Below are positions 1 through 11,571 of a stretch of 40,149 nucleotides of DNA, piece after piece. A program made the position numbers and the translations under genes. The notes under the pieces are model-generated. The model was not told where the DNA came from and did not search any database. It was given only the letters and a program-made list of their open reading frames with translations. Origin of the DNA: Haplosporangium gracile. Lineage: Eukaryota > Mortierellomycota > Mortierellomycetes > Mortierellales > Mortierellaceae. Each line of letters begins with the position of its first letter. The first letter of the stretch is position 1. The DNA is taken from contig JAAAUF010000318.1 in assembly GCA_015499985.1 (NCBI GenBank), positions 1-40,149 of the forward strand, in the 5' to 3' direction.

Positions 1-145
1 AAAAAAAAAAACAGAGACTCGTGGGATCTACTCGTTCCGTCATTCACTCATTCCAACTCACCTAACTCTCATATCTGCAAACAGCAAAACATCAATACCA
101 ATAATACCCAACAACACACAAGATCAACACAAAACAACACGCGTC

Positions 146-1659
146 ATGGGGAAGCGCAGCAAAAAACGTATCGAGCTGCTGCAAGAAACCGTCGACATAC
201 TCATGGATCAAATACAGGTTCTGCAGGATCAGAACGACGACAAAAACATGCTTATCTCGAAACTCCGCGACAAGACCGGAAACGAAGACAAACCGGATAG
301 AGGAGCAACTTCAAGAAGGAGACAATCTCTTTCATCCGACAACTCTGAAGCCACACGTTGAAATTTCGGACCGCGGTAGGAAAGACAACGACTATGATGG
401 TAACAAAGACCAGGTAGAGGGACCGCTGTCGAGCGATCGGGTGCAGGAGAATAGCGATAACAGCGATACGGTTCAGGTGCTGCGAGACGATTGAGGACCT
501 CAAGATTCTGATTCGAAAGCAGAAGAACCAGATCGAGAGCAACAACGACGCGATCCAAGGACCTGGCGCTCAACTGGAAGGCAACAACGATCCGATTCAA
601 AAGCAGAAGGACTAGATCGAGAAAAACAATGACATGATCCAAGAACTCAGCGGTTAACTGGAGAACAACAACGACTTGTTTAAAAAGCAGAAGAGCCAGA
701 TCCAAAACCTGTGCAACCGATTCGAGGACAATTTCAGTTCTGTCGTGAACCTGTGGAGCAAGTTCGACTACAACAACACCATGATTACAGATCAGAAGGA
801 GCAGGTTCAAGGTCTGCGCGAGACAATGGACGGTACAAGTGGCAGGATCGAGGAGCTGCGAGACGAGGTTGCGAGCAACCGCGACTTGACTCAAAAAATA
901 CGGGCGCAGATCCGAGCCAACAACAACCATAGCGAGGAGTTGCGGGGCCAAACTGGTGGTATCGACGATCAGCTGGTGAATCTAGTCAGCAAAACTGACG
1001 AGTTGTTTCTTTTCCGCGACCAAGTTCAAAAGCGGGTTGATATAACAGAGTTGCAGTGGTTTAGCGACTGAAAACGAGAATATGTCGTCTCGGAAGACGT
1101 GTCCAAGGATCAGCTCGAGACCCGACCTCAGCCGAATGAGAAGATGCGGACGGACTAGGTGGGATGGATGTCTGGGGCAGGAGTTCAACAAGATCGAGCT
1201 CCATCTACCGATGTATGGCAAAGCTGATCCATCGAACCATCGAACCAACGAACCACCAATCAACTCAGAAACCATGCGCAGCGCTACTACTACTACTACT
1301 ACTACAACACTATTGTCTTTCAGCAAGTCGGGACCACTTGGTATGCTAATAATAGCAGTAATCACCAACAACATCACCTAATACACAGCACCAACGGCAA
1401 CAACAAAAACAACAACAGTATCATAGCAATAGTGATAACAGCAAAGTTCGCTGACTTGCAGTTCAACCATCGCGATTGCGACATTCTCTTTGTTTCATAC
1501 CCTAGCAAAGTGCAAATTAAACCACAATTGCGACAGTTGCTGGATGTTTTCGTCGGTTTGATGGCTGCGCATCCACTGGAGATAGATGTGCCTGCTCCAT
1601 TTACTCCTGTGAAGACAAAAAAGGAAGATGGTAGTAAGTTATTTTGAGACAAGGCCATG
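146..1659 (+). pseudogene. Decayed coiled-coil protein gene
   Basis: I do not recognise the family. An ATG at 146 opens a 71-residue coiled-coil start (KRIELLQETVDILMDQI). The coding signal then changes frame near 297-300, and again near 490, where a heptad-like series of QKxQIExNND units begins. In that frame there are stops at 613-615, 655-657, 1069-1071 and in the tail near 1156. The best-preserved stretch is 676-1071, which is rich in N, E, Q and D. A further hydrophilic open piece lies at 1432-1647 (motif DCDILFVSYPSKVQ) and ends beside a GTAAGT at 1634-1639 that could be an old 5' splice site. Two frame changes and several stops argue for decay rather than splicing. Whether 1432-1647 belongs to the same gene is inference. 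Confidence 0.55.
1284..1305. repeat. (CTA)n trinucleotide microsatellite
   Basis: About seven tandem CTA units lie between the decayed coiled-coil segment and the open piece at 1432. The repeat is short and otherwise unremarkable. Confidence 0.8.
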
Positions 1660-1777
1660 GTTCATTGTTTTTTTTTGGACTTTTTTGTCGATAGCTTTAC
1701 GGAGGATTACATAGGAGCAGGGCACTTTTTACATGTTAGCTTATGTCATGGCAATGAGATGAAAACGCAAAAGTGAT

Positions 1778-3540
1778 ATGGGCAAGGTGAACAAAACAAA
1801 GTCTCCTATCGCACAGGTGTTCCTACCAGCATTTCCTTCATTCTATTTGTTCTACTTATCAGGAATACTCACACTCACATACATCTACGCATGTGTTCAC
1901 GTCAATTGGTCTCTATCAGAGTCATTCATCCCTCACTTTTGGCGAGACTTGCATCTCACCCTTTGTTACCCCAATACGTTCGAATTATCCTACCGCGATC
2001 GGTTCGGTCGTTTCAAGTTTCTCGATCGACGCAAGTACTGTCCTGGCAGGTGTTTTCTTAAGGAACGGTTCACACATCTGGTCACTCAAAGGTGTCTATG
2101 TCGAGTGGTGGATATCTTTGTAGTTGAGGAATGCTCTAACTTGATAGAAATCGGAATCACTGGATACGCGTATCTTCTTCCCCAACAACTGCGGGATGAA
2201 GAGCCTATCAGCGAGCTTTCCAATAGTCTGTTCGGATTTCTTCAAGGCCAGTCGGGCAGGCTTCGAAAGTTGTCAATGAGTAGAGATATACTCTGCTGCG
2301 AGAGTGATGAGGATCTCGTACGGCTGGTGAGATCTATCCCAAGAAGTTCTTAAGAGCTGGAGTTCCATCAGTAATGGGGCTATCTCAATGGTGAATCCAT
2401 GCCCAAATGCAGAAGACGCTTATTATCGACTATGACAGCTTCATGGACTTTGAAGGCTAAGACACGGAGAGGAAACAAACGACGTTTCGCGTCACTGAAT
2501 CAGCACTGGCAGACACGCCGCGCACGCAGACCTCGACAGCGACTCTACTTTCGATCGACAATCCCACAGGCCTGGGCTGTCTTCCCAGCCTTAAGAAGCG
2601 CGTTTTTGATTGCTGCAATATATGCCAGTCTTCGAGGCTCTAGCTCTCTTTGGCACGAATATTATTTTGCCTGTCGATTTTTCTCGGTCTCTCTAAACTC
2701 ACTGTCCACTGCTGTACATCTCAAGAACCAAATATGGGTACTACTCCGGCTTGACCGCGCCTACCTGCTGCTTGCTCTTGTGTACTACTCTCTGAAGCTG
2801 GAAAACGGTCGCTTTGTCTACCTCCCGCTCAGACTTTTTCCGCATCGATTCTGCTCCAGCATGCAGACACATTCGAAACTCTCCTTCTTGAAGGATGTGG
2901 AGTGGCTGGTAATCTGTTCATAAATGCTATGCTCTGCCTCGAGATTGAAGCGTCTCGTTGTCATCAAGCCTAACTTCCCCAGGACAGAGCGACGGTAAAT
3001 TCCAAGTATATTACAAATTTCGAATGGGCTTGTCGAGATCTGGAGGGCTCCAGAGTTCATTTTAATGATGAGGCGCCGTGATTTTCCCAGCTCCGGAGGG
3101 AATGAACTTGGCTCCATCCCCGCCTTTAAAAAGAAATTTTGCGCTCAAGGCCTCCAAGCGCAACGCTGACTTTATCAACAATTAGGACGCTTGACCAAGT
3201 TCAAGGACCTCATTATCGGCAACATTGACAATGACGACCTTTTCTACTCTATCTGTTGAAGATTCTACCGCAAGTTTGAATCGTCGTACAAACTCACCTT
3301 CAAGAACGATCTTTCTCGCCCCAGCCACGAGAAGAACCTTGCGAGCGGTCTGGATCTTCTCAATATCCTCAACATTTTCGCCGTGCTGGTCTGACTGATC
3401 TCAAGTATGGACAATTCTTGGAGCGCGAGGAGGATCACGTATGGATCAACGGGACTGGCCGTTGCTGCAGAAGGGCTACCGTGAGGACTTCTGAGAGTAC
3501 TTTTGGCGCCCACGGGTTTAGGCTGTCTCTCTCTCACTCA
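1778..3540 (+). pseudogene. F-box/LRR-type protein relic
   Basis: Fragments in several plus frames line up in the order of a fungal F-box/LRR-like protein. The ATG at 1778 opens 191 codons. Residues about 13-60 keep an F-box-like end (YACVHVNWSLSESFIPHFW) followed by RDLHL. Around 2030-2110 the neighbouring frame fits better (IWSLKGVYVEW), after which the first frame resumes (VEECSNLIEIGITGY) until a stop at 2351. Beyond it come FETLLLEGCG near 2869-2900, RLKRLVVIKPNFPR near 2945-2985, FEWACRDLE near 3018-3045 and GRLTKFKDLIIGN near 3185-3222, each in a different frame and with intervening stops. F-box proteins act as substrate adaptors of SCF ubiquitin ligases; this copy cannot encode one. 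The family call rests on motif memory, not a search. Confidence 0.6.
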
Positions 3541-4966
3541 CGCACTTTTGTGAGTTCTCTGCGATATAAAGTTTGAATCTCTGTTTTCTTTGACATTACT
3601 TAAAAAAAATAGATAGTATTTGAACTTTTTTGGTGCTATTATCTTCTAGAGATGGCGTGTGAGGATAGGCTGAAGGCCATGTCAGTAACAGGAACGAAAA
3701 AAAGGGAGATGATCTACTGTTGCTGGCGTGCAGAGAGAGGCATGATTGACGATGAAGTTGATAGGGAAAAAATGGACAGACAGGGGAAAGAAACACGGAT
3801 AAAAAAAAAATAAAGTGCGACCACGACCTCATCCTCATTATTGTCTTTCTGTTTTCTTGCCTCTGTCTTCTCTATCTCATTCTCGCTTGTGTACCTGCGA
3901 TCTGATTTTGAGGGGCGAGACGAACACGGTTTTCTATATGTGCGTATTTGACGCGCTTTATTACTTACCCTCCGTCAATATGACCCAGACAGCTGGTCTT
4001 TTTTCCCTTTTCGCCGTTTCCTTTCTCCCTTTGTTGAGATCTGGATATCCAGCATAGCAAAAACAGCGTTCCTCAACACCTTGATTACGGAGCAAGAAGC
4101 AACAACCTTGACCTTTATTTTTTTTACGTTTTCTTCTCTCTACTTGTCACCCTTCTTTCTTCTCTGTGTTGCTCTTCGGTAAGCATAAACAAACAAAATT
4201 GCAGGACACAAACAAACAAACAATTAACAAAAAAGAAAGAAAAGAAAGGCCCATGCACCAACCCATTTGTTGATAAACAACAACAGCAAAAATTGAAAAG
4301 ACAGGGCAGGCCGATCGCATGGCTTCGAGACTATGCTTCTCCTTCCTTCCTACCCCATTTCATCCGTTCCGACATTCAACCCTTTTTCTTCACTTCCGAG
4401 GAAGTATTTTTGTTAAGTTGTATATCCAGAATTATGCAAAACACAACATACATTAGGGCCCATTAATGCACTGTTTCTGGTATCGTGAGCAAACCAAAGC
4501 GCAATCAATGAACAAACAAACAAGAGAGCAAAGTGTTTAGCTGTTTCCCTCCTGACTGTCTAGGTTTTTTTTTTGTATTAGTGGGGCTGGGGTTGGAGTT
4601 AAGAAAGAAGGAGTTCTCGATCTAATGCCACCATTGTCCTGTTCTTTTCATACCATCTGTTCCTTTGTTGCTGATATTCTTTGTTGTGCGCATGACATGT
4701 AATTGACCGACCTGCAACCAGCCCAGTCCTATCCAGCCCAGCCCAGCCTGCCACCCCTTCATTCATCCAGTCATCTAGTTGTCCTCTCATCCTTTTCAGC
4801 CAACCCTTTAGTCTTGGCGTATCGTCGATATTTTTACGCATTTGCCTATTTAATTCCGCTGTATCCTTGAAAAATTGAACTTTTGGACTAACGAGAACAA
4901 CGTGCACTGGGATGGCTGTGATGTTGAGGCGTTTCGCTTCTCCCGTTTTCCCCTTTCCGTCTCTTT

Positions 4967-5167
4967 ATGTCTATGCCTGCTGCTGTCTCTGTCTCTGTCT
5001 CTCTGCCTTCTCCTCTGTTGCTTACGCTTGTAACCGTTTGTTTACACGTCTTTCTTTTTGCAGTTGAAAATGAACAAAAGGAAACATTAGAAGCACTTCG
5101 GATCGACAAAAAAAGTTCAGGTGCAACGGACGAAACAAAAGTCGAAGACGAGCCCGCACTGCAATGA
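4967..5167 (+). CDS. Doubtful small single-pass membrane protein or 3' exon
   Basis: An ATG at 4967 opens 66 codons. The first half is hydrophobic (residues about 13-33, core LLLTLVTVCLHVFLFAV), and the second half is abruptly hydrophilic and acidic (ENEQKETLEALRIDKKSS, then DETKVEDEPALQ). The change of character falls exactly at a good 3' splice-site sequence (CTTTCTTTTTGCAG ending at 5062). The hydrophilic half may therefore be the last exon of a gene whose upstream exons I cannot find, and the hydrophobic half may just be a translated pyrimidine tract. Either reading is weak, and chance remains possible. Confidence 0.25.
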   Translation: MSMPAAVSVSVSLPSPLLLTLVTVCLHVFLFAVENEQKETLEALRIDKKSSGATDETKVEDEPALQ

Positions 5168-7506
5168 GGAAGTGGAAAGAGTCGTGTTATATTCTTAGGA
5201 TGCATGCAATATGCAATATATATACGGGGTTCACTTGGGATTTCATATCCTGACTGTGTGTGCGTCTGTGTTTCTTTTCTTTCCTTGCTCTTTGTTTTTT
5301 TTTGTTGTAATCATCACATCCAATTCTTAAGCCTCATGGGTGCTTCTCTAGGCGTTTTAGCAAACAACGTGCTACAAGGATATGGTGTGGCGTTTCATGA
5401 CTGTAGCCTACTTGCTAACCTATTCCTTCGTACTCCAATTGTTTTCTATCCCTTTCTTAGTACATGTACTGTACATAAGCCAGACAAACGCCCAACTACC
5501 CGGGCCATTTCTCTTTACTCATATCGACGATTTCATTCAGTTCACATTGCTATTCAAAAAGGGGTAGGATCCTTTAGTTCCTTCGAGCCAATGTCTTGTA
5601 ATGGATGAAAAAAAAAAAGAATCTCCCTTGCTTCCTTCTGACCGGATCTTGCTTTACCTATGCAACCATCTCACCCCCCTCAGAAATCTGCTACTGTCCA
5701 TGTATGTATGTCGTCCCTTTTGGCTTGATTCCTGCGCAAACCCTTCTTTTTTTCTGAACTAAAAATATATACGGAAGTGAACAATGGGAAGAAAGGGAAC
5801 AGAGGGGGGCATAGATGATGATGGGCGAGTGGCTGGACAATGCGCCAGAATGGTTGGACAACAAATCATCTCCCATCCTTTTTTCTTTTTACATTCTCTC
5901 TCTCTTGGATTTTTGGGGAAAGGATTAGGCGGGGAAGGAAGGGAAGAGAGGACAAAGGAGGAGAAGGGAAAGGAAAACGTTTGAAAGAACTTTGAGGATT
6001 AAGTTAATTGTTGTAGGCATTGCGCCAACCGAGTGGGAGTAGTCAACAAAAAGGAAGGCGAGGCGCTCCGACCGCTTTACTTACACAAACAAAGAACGAA
6101 TAGGATTCATCCTCTATTTGACGATAATCAGTCGTGAAGGGAAGTGGCGTGGAAAATGGGCTAGCGCCTGGTAGGGAAAAAAGAGAGGAAAAAAAAGAGG
6201 GAAAATTGTTTTTGCTTGTGCTTGTGCTTTGCTGCCTTTCTTTGCTTTGCGCGAATAGTAGATAGACAGGCACCTCGCTGGACACGAGTCCCTTATTCCT
6301 AGGACCACCATTTGCGCTCTTTTTTCCTTTTATGAGGCCTTTTTTTTTGTTATTCTTGATCCAATACGACTACGAAAACGTGCTCAAGAATTGAATGTAA
6401 ATGCTTGTCCCCCTGGCCAAATGTCATTTTGCACAAATTGAAGTCGTAATAGACTTGCAATATGCAAAGCACTCATGTAGAGAATTAAAAAAGAGCGACC
6501 AGATGGTTATGTGCGTGCCCTTGCTCTGTCATCTCACATCTGTTTCTCGTCAGCCCATTTTTTTTTTTTTGCATTAGATGGCAGTGTTGTGTAATCCTCT
6601 TCTATTTATGCATTATTCTTTTGACTCTCAACGGCTGAACAAAAAAGAGGAGAGGATTAAAAAGGTGAACACACAAGGTTGTTGGCGATGGGCAATTGTG
6701 TGGGGGAGGGGAGGCAGAAAGAAAAAAAGAGACAAAGCTGAAAGAGTAAAAAAGAAGGAGAGCCCTCTTTTATGTTCATGTTTCTACTTTGAGTTTCGTC
6801 TTCCCATTTCTCTATTCCAGGGGATATATGCCATTGCCTGTTCCATTTATTGCTGCTGCTCTCGTCTTTTTTTTTCTACCCGTTCCGGGAGCACAGTCAT
6901 TTTTATATGAGTGGCATCATCATCATGCAATCATTTTTGCGAATACCGCGGGATAAAATAAACGAAAAAGGGGAGCCATGGGGTCCCCTCTCTGCCTCTA
7001 GGTTCCCTTGCAAACAGCAGTAGACTTTAAGAGTGTTTAAATCGTGGCGGTAGCATGGCCTGGCTGTAGTAGCAAAATGGGGGCAGTAGTAAGAGCCATC
7101 GTCGTCGTCAGAAGCAGTAGTATAGCACAAATCGTCGATAGTATCATTTCTGGATGCGTGTTACTGTGTCCCTTTTTGTCCCTGAGCTTGTTTAGCTGCA
7201 TGGATATAACCTTCCGGGCGGGGTACAGAGCAGGAGCTGAAGCTGTGTCAATTATACTTTGCACGCCATTCTGAACAAGGGTGGCATTTTCTTGTAGTGA
7301 CTATTGGCAATGGTTGCAATGGGGTTGTGTTTGTTTGTTCATATTGGATATACTTTATATCTATTCTTGAAAGAGTGAAGTGACATAGGCTCTGGGAGTT
7401 GACTCATGCGCATCGACCCCTCTCTCCCTCCCTCTCTGTCCAATGCCTAAAGAAAGAAGAGGGCTGACTCTTTCTTGCCTTGTCGGTAGGATTATTGTAA
7501 TGAAGT

Positions 7507-7531
7507 GAATAATGGCCATTATCCATTATTC
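7507..7531. promoter_or_regulatory. Inverted repeat with nested perfect palindrome
   Basis: GAATAATGG and its exact complement CCATTATTC form a 9-bp inverted repeat around a 7-nt spacer. Inside it, 7509-7522 (ATAATGGCCATTAT) is a perfect 14-bp palindrome, so two alternative dyads overlap. It lies about 730 bp upstream of the Ecl1-family start, at the edge of the pyrimidine-rich region. A dimeric DNA-binding protein site is possible; no function is shown. Confidence 0.4.
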
Positions 7532-8263
7532 AGTATCCATCATTCATTGCCCATTGTCAGCTCTTTCCCCCCTTTCCTTCCCTGTCTTCATCTTTTTCCT
7601 TTCCTCTTTCCTTTTCTTTTTTTCTTTTCTCTCTTCTTCTTTCCTCCTCCAACACAAACAACTACTCTTCCTACTCTTCACCTTTTGACTCTTCCTTAAC
7701 CTTGTTCTACACTGCTACCTACCACCGCCACTTACGACTATTCACTCTCACTCTCTGACTCTCTTTCTTTATTCCCGCCAGTGTTCCATTCCAACCCCAC
7801 CATCAACCTTCTTACCTTCTTACAACAAAGTCATCCACTCGCACAACCCTGTCTTCTTTTCGCTGTTCCATTCGTTCATCGCGTTTCATTCAGTCATTCA
7901 TTCAGTTATACCTTTCTACGTACTCTTTTTTTTATTCCCTCACACAGAACTATCACAAGAAACACTTTACAAACGCTTATTTATTCACCAGCGACAACCA
8001 CTTTCTCACTTTTTTCACCTTACACAGACAACCCACTTCATTCTTACCCTAAACATACTCCGCTACACTCTCTTTATCACCTACCTCATTGGCCCGTGTT
8101 CAATTGCTTCCCTCCTTCACTTTGCCCAGCCTGTATTTCACTGTCCACAGCAACCACAGGAAACAGATAGTGTAGCATATCTCCCAGCATCGTTCTCTGT
8201 TTAACAAACAACACACATTACCACCCTTTTCACTTTCATTCGCTCCCGTTGAATATACAAACC

Positions 8264-8809
8264 ATGGATGGCGTTGACTGCGACTGGTGCTTGGTTTGCG
8301 AAAAGCACACCGCTGAAGGCGAGACCTACTGTTCAGAAGAGTGCCGTCTGACCGAGTTGATGTCGTCCTCAGCATCGTCCTCGTCTTCTTCGAGCTCCGC
8401 CGGATCGGCCTGCTTTAGCAGTCCATCCGACTCTTCCCTTTCGCTCGCCACCTCTTCCTCCTCGTCCCTCGACAACTACTCCATGCCCTTCGTCCGCAAG
8501 CAGCGCACAAGTATACCCAACGTCTACGCTCAATGCACCTCCAACCCTAACCCACCCGCCTCGCTCATGTTCACCACCGGCGGGAACACTGCCTCGGCAC
8601 TCAGTCACCACCTCCTCCTCCAACAACAACAGCTCCAGCTCCAGCAACAATCCAAGCAACTCCAGAACCGTAACGAACTCGCACCGCCAACCTCAGGGGT
8701 CCACTACGTCAGTACCACACAGACGGGCGCCAATGCATCCCAGTACCCGCTCTTTCATGCAGCACTCAGCGCCTTCCGCCCAGCCTCACCCTCAGGACCA
8801 CAACAATAA
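8264..8809 (+). CDS. Ecl1-family zinc-binding lifespan regulatory factor
   Basis: This single-exon gene encodes 181 aa. The N-terminus carries the compact cysteine module of the Ecl1/2/3 family (Pfam Ecl1 life-span regulatory factor). C-x2-C occurs in DWCLVCEKH (residues 7-15), and YCSEECR follows at about residues 22-28. In fission yeast, Ecl1-type proteins bind zinc, are induced by nutrient starvation and extend chronological lifespan; the role here is inferred from that. After the module come a serine run (residues about 34-70), a short Q/L-rich segment (about 124-140) and a disordered end. I chose the ATG at 8264 because the frame has no earlier ATG and the start motif MDGVDCDW is family-like. 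A long pyrimidine-rich leader precedes it. The long low-complexity tail makes it larger than the yeast members, which are around 80 aa. Confidence 0.8.
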   Translation: MDGVDCDWCLVCEKHTAEGETYCSEECRLTELMSSSASSSSSSSSAGSACFSSPSDSSLSLATSSSSSLDNYSMPFVRKQRTSIPNVYAQCTSNPNPPASLMFTTGGNTASALSHHLLLQQQQLQLQQQSKQLQNRNELAPPTSGVHYVSTTQTGANASQYPLFHAALSAFRPASPSGPQQ

Positions 8810-9579
8810 TGTTCGGCTCCTTCCTTCCTCTCCCCTTACTTGGGTCACGTCGAGAGCTATTTATTTCTCTGTCTCTTTTATTTTACGACCACACCAGGGA
8901 ACTCGAGGGACGTTCATCTGTGAGTGTGTATTTTGAGTGTACCTCCTTTTCCCGTTCCCGTACCGAAGATCATGGGCTACTTGATGTTTAGCCAGGTACC
9001 CATGAAAAAAATCAGGAAACATATACTCAACAGACGACACGAGAAAGCACGCAACGTACACGAAAAAGGGCTGCAGCATCTCTCCCATCCACCTCCTTTC
9101 GGTTCTCCTGCAGTCTTCTGTTGTACACATTTTTGTGTTTTTCTTTTGTGTGCTCCTCGTCTTCCTTTGTCCTCTTTTCTTCTTCCCTTTTCCCTATCCA
9201 GTCCAGCCTCTTTTCCCCCTTGCCATTCCCTTTTCTTCTTCTTCTTCCTTCCTTCTTCATTATGCTTTCCTTTGTCGTTACTTTTGTATAGTCGCCATGC
9301 GGTGCTTTTCTTCTTCTTTACTATTCTTCCCTTGCCAATGCCTGCATCGGATCAGCAAACAACAGCAAACGCTCCTTTTCCTATTTACCCAGCGACAAGA
9401 ACAATATCCCCCCTTTCTCCATCGTAGCATGAGTCACCTCATTTTTTCGCGACCTTCCTTCCCTCGCTTCCCGCCTTCTTTACGTATTCCTGCCTCGGGT
9501 TGATCTCTTTTCTGTCATTTTTTTTTGCTTCTTTTTTCTCTTTTTTCCTGCGCTATTTTATGCAACGACGACAATCAGG

Positions 9580-9599
9580 ACAACAATAACAACAATACC

Positions 9600-9633
<34 letters not shown>
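9580..9633. repeat. (AAC)n trinucleotide repeat
   Basis: A near-perfect tandem of AAC units follows a short imperfect AAC/AAT run and is flanked by T- and C-rich sequence. It is not in any ORF I would call coding. Confidence 0.8.
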
Positions 9634-11183
9634 CCAGTAACAACAGCAAACAAACAACAAACCCCAGCAAATCAGAGAGCGGTCGACTGCGTTATTAGGC
9701 AATGTCGCCATAGTTTGGTGTCCTTGCGCCCCTCTCTTTTCTCTCCTCTATCCCTTTCTGCTGTCGGTCTGTCCTGTCTGTCCTGTCTGTCAGCCTTGCA
9801 TTGATCTGTTCCCGAGCGATCCATACGCAAACACCCCTTTACTTCCTTTGTCAAGGCCCTTTCTATGGCTTCAGAGAGGAATGTTTCTTGTTTCGATCGG
9901 TCGTCCCCTCTCCTGCCGTTCTGTCCTGCCTTTTCTGTCATTCTGCCTGTGCGGTCAAGACGACAATTATGCAATTGTTCTGTGTGTTTGTGTGTGAATT
10001 CATACCGTTCTACCCTGCTTTATGCCCTTTTGTTCCTGACTTCTATTGAGTCGGGAAGAAAGGACAAAAAGAGAAGAAAAAAGGGTTTAGAAATGAGAAG
10101 AAAACCACAACACTTAGACAGGCATTACATTCATACACACACTCGATGCCTAAGTTTGTTTATCCCGTCCAGTGTTTCCTTGTTCAGTCGTGCAGTGTGC
10201 CGAGTGCCTTGTCCTTAGTGTCCATCCGTCCTAGTCTGGTTGTGTGCCACTCCTATCCATCCCTCGTTTTCGCTTTGTCCAGCCAGATGCCCATGACGCG
10301 TCTGGCGATATCTGGCCGCGGAATGGCTGCAGATTTGAGACCATTTGTCTACGGGTGATCTCTGTCCCTGAATCCGCCCTCTGATCGTGTCTCTCCCTCT
10401 CGCTGATCTTCCTTGGTCCTACAAGTGTGCCTCCGTCTCTGTCTCTCTCTTGTCCCGGTTCCTTCTTTTGCCATTAGAGGCAAGATGAGTGTTCTTGCCC
10501 TCAAGGAACACTCCCACTCCCATCAAGACCGACGATGTTTCTTCGTCTTCTCTCTTTTTTGTATGTTCCTCCTTTTCCTTTCTTTATTTTTCTTCCTCTT
10601 TTCAGTTGTCGTTAGCTAGATTGTTTTCCTTTGCTTGTTTGCTTGCTGCTCTTTCCGACTCTTCCTGTATAGTTCTTTCCTACGTTCCCTATCCTCTTTC
10701 ACTTTCACTACCACAGTGTTTTCATCTGTACATTTATTTTCTTGCTGCTTTGGTTCATCAATGGTGTCCATGCACCGTTTATTTATTTTATTCCCCATGA
10801 GTCTGGTCATTTGCTTTTATACTTTTCTTGTTTATTGTTGTTGGTCGCAGTCGTAGTTTCCTTCTCTGTACCTAGTCGTTTGTCCTTTCTTTGCTTTCTC
10901 GTCGCTCGTTTATGTAACAAGAAAAACACACAAAAATACCAAATATTGCTATTAAAAAATACCCCGGCTCCGTTGCCTAATTACAACTATCCTTGTGTTT
11001 ATAAACAAGAATAATGGGTGGGGCGTGCTGTGAGGGAGATGGTGACGATGAATTGATGCCATGATATGAGGTGCGCGTTTCACTTGTGTCGATTCTGTCG
11101 AGGGCGTGTCGTATCGCGCGGGAGACGAATTACCTAAAAGAAGTTAACTTAAGAAGGTGTACGTGACTGCACGTAAATTCGAG

Positions 11184-11404
11184 ACGCGTCCTGGTTTGTT
11201 TTGTTTTTTGTTCAGATAAATGAAATTTGCAGAGGCTTGACTCTCTTGACGCGTTTTTCTGGCCCTGACAAATAAAATGTTTTTGTTTTCTTGACTTGTC
11301 TTCTCTTCTTCCCTCTTCTCCTCTCTTCCTTTCCCTCCTCTTTTCTTTTCTTCTTCTTTGCCCTTTCCACGACTGAACCCTTTCTTATTCGCTCTTCTAC
11401 GCGT
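11184..11404 (+). promoter_or_regulatory. Cluster of three MluI cell-cycle boxes upstream of RNR1
   Basis: ACGCGT occurs at 11184-11189, 11249-11254 and 11399-11404, which is 388, 323 and 173 bp before the RNR1 start codon. A fourth copy lies at 10296-10301. In ascomycete yeasts this palindrome is the MCB element bound by MBF, which drives G1/S expression of DNA-synthesis genes including ribonucleotide reductase. Position, number and downstream gene fit that role; use by this fungus is inference. Confidence 0.6.
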
Positions 11405-11571
11405 CTATCCGTCTCTTTCTCTCACTATCCTAGTCGTTCATTTGTCTGCATATCCGCCTTTTTTTTTTCTTCTTTTTTTGCATCATTTAACCCAAAAGAA
11501 GCAAAATAGCAACCACAGCAACACACACACATCCCTTCCCTTCTTCAACTCACCCCCACCTCACCGCAAGC

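Larger units (their letters stand above)
3541..8263. other. Gene-poor stretch and Ecl1-gene upstream region
   Basis: I see no convincing gene across these 4.7 kb apart from a doubtful small ORF at 4967-5167. The DNA is A+T-rich, with CT tracts, short homopolymers and scattered ORFs of 60-110 codons whose translations are low-complexity (F, L, S, P). The right end, from about 7500, is strongly pyrimidine-rich and probably includes the promoter and leader of the gene at 8264. An inverted repeat at 7507-7531 is listed separately. Confidence 0.5.
8810..11571. other. Gene-free stretch: Ecl1 3' region and RNR1 promoter/leader
   Basis: No ORF here looks coding; the translations are F/S/L-rich products of CT and T tracts. 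It contains an AAC repeat (9580-9633) and four ACGCGT hexamers, three of them clustered in 11184-11404. A CT-rich leader runs from about 11290 to 11500 and ends in a CA-rich run just before the RNR1 ATG. Confidence 0.5.

Noticed and set aside
229..951. 240-codon minus-strand ORF
   Set aside because: L/V-rich shadow of the coiled-coil relic; the plus strand carries the heptad pattern.
4599..4907. 102-codon minus-strand ORF
   Set aside because: No recognisable motif, A+T-rich surroundings, no splice or start context; likely chance.
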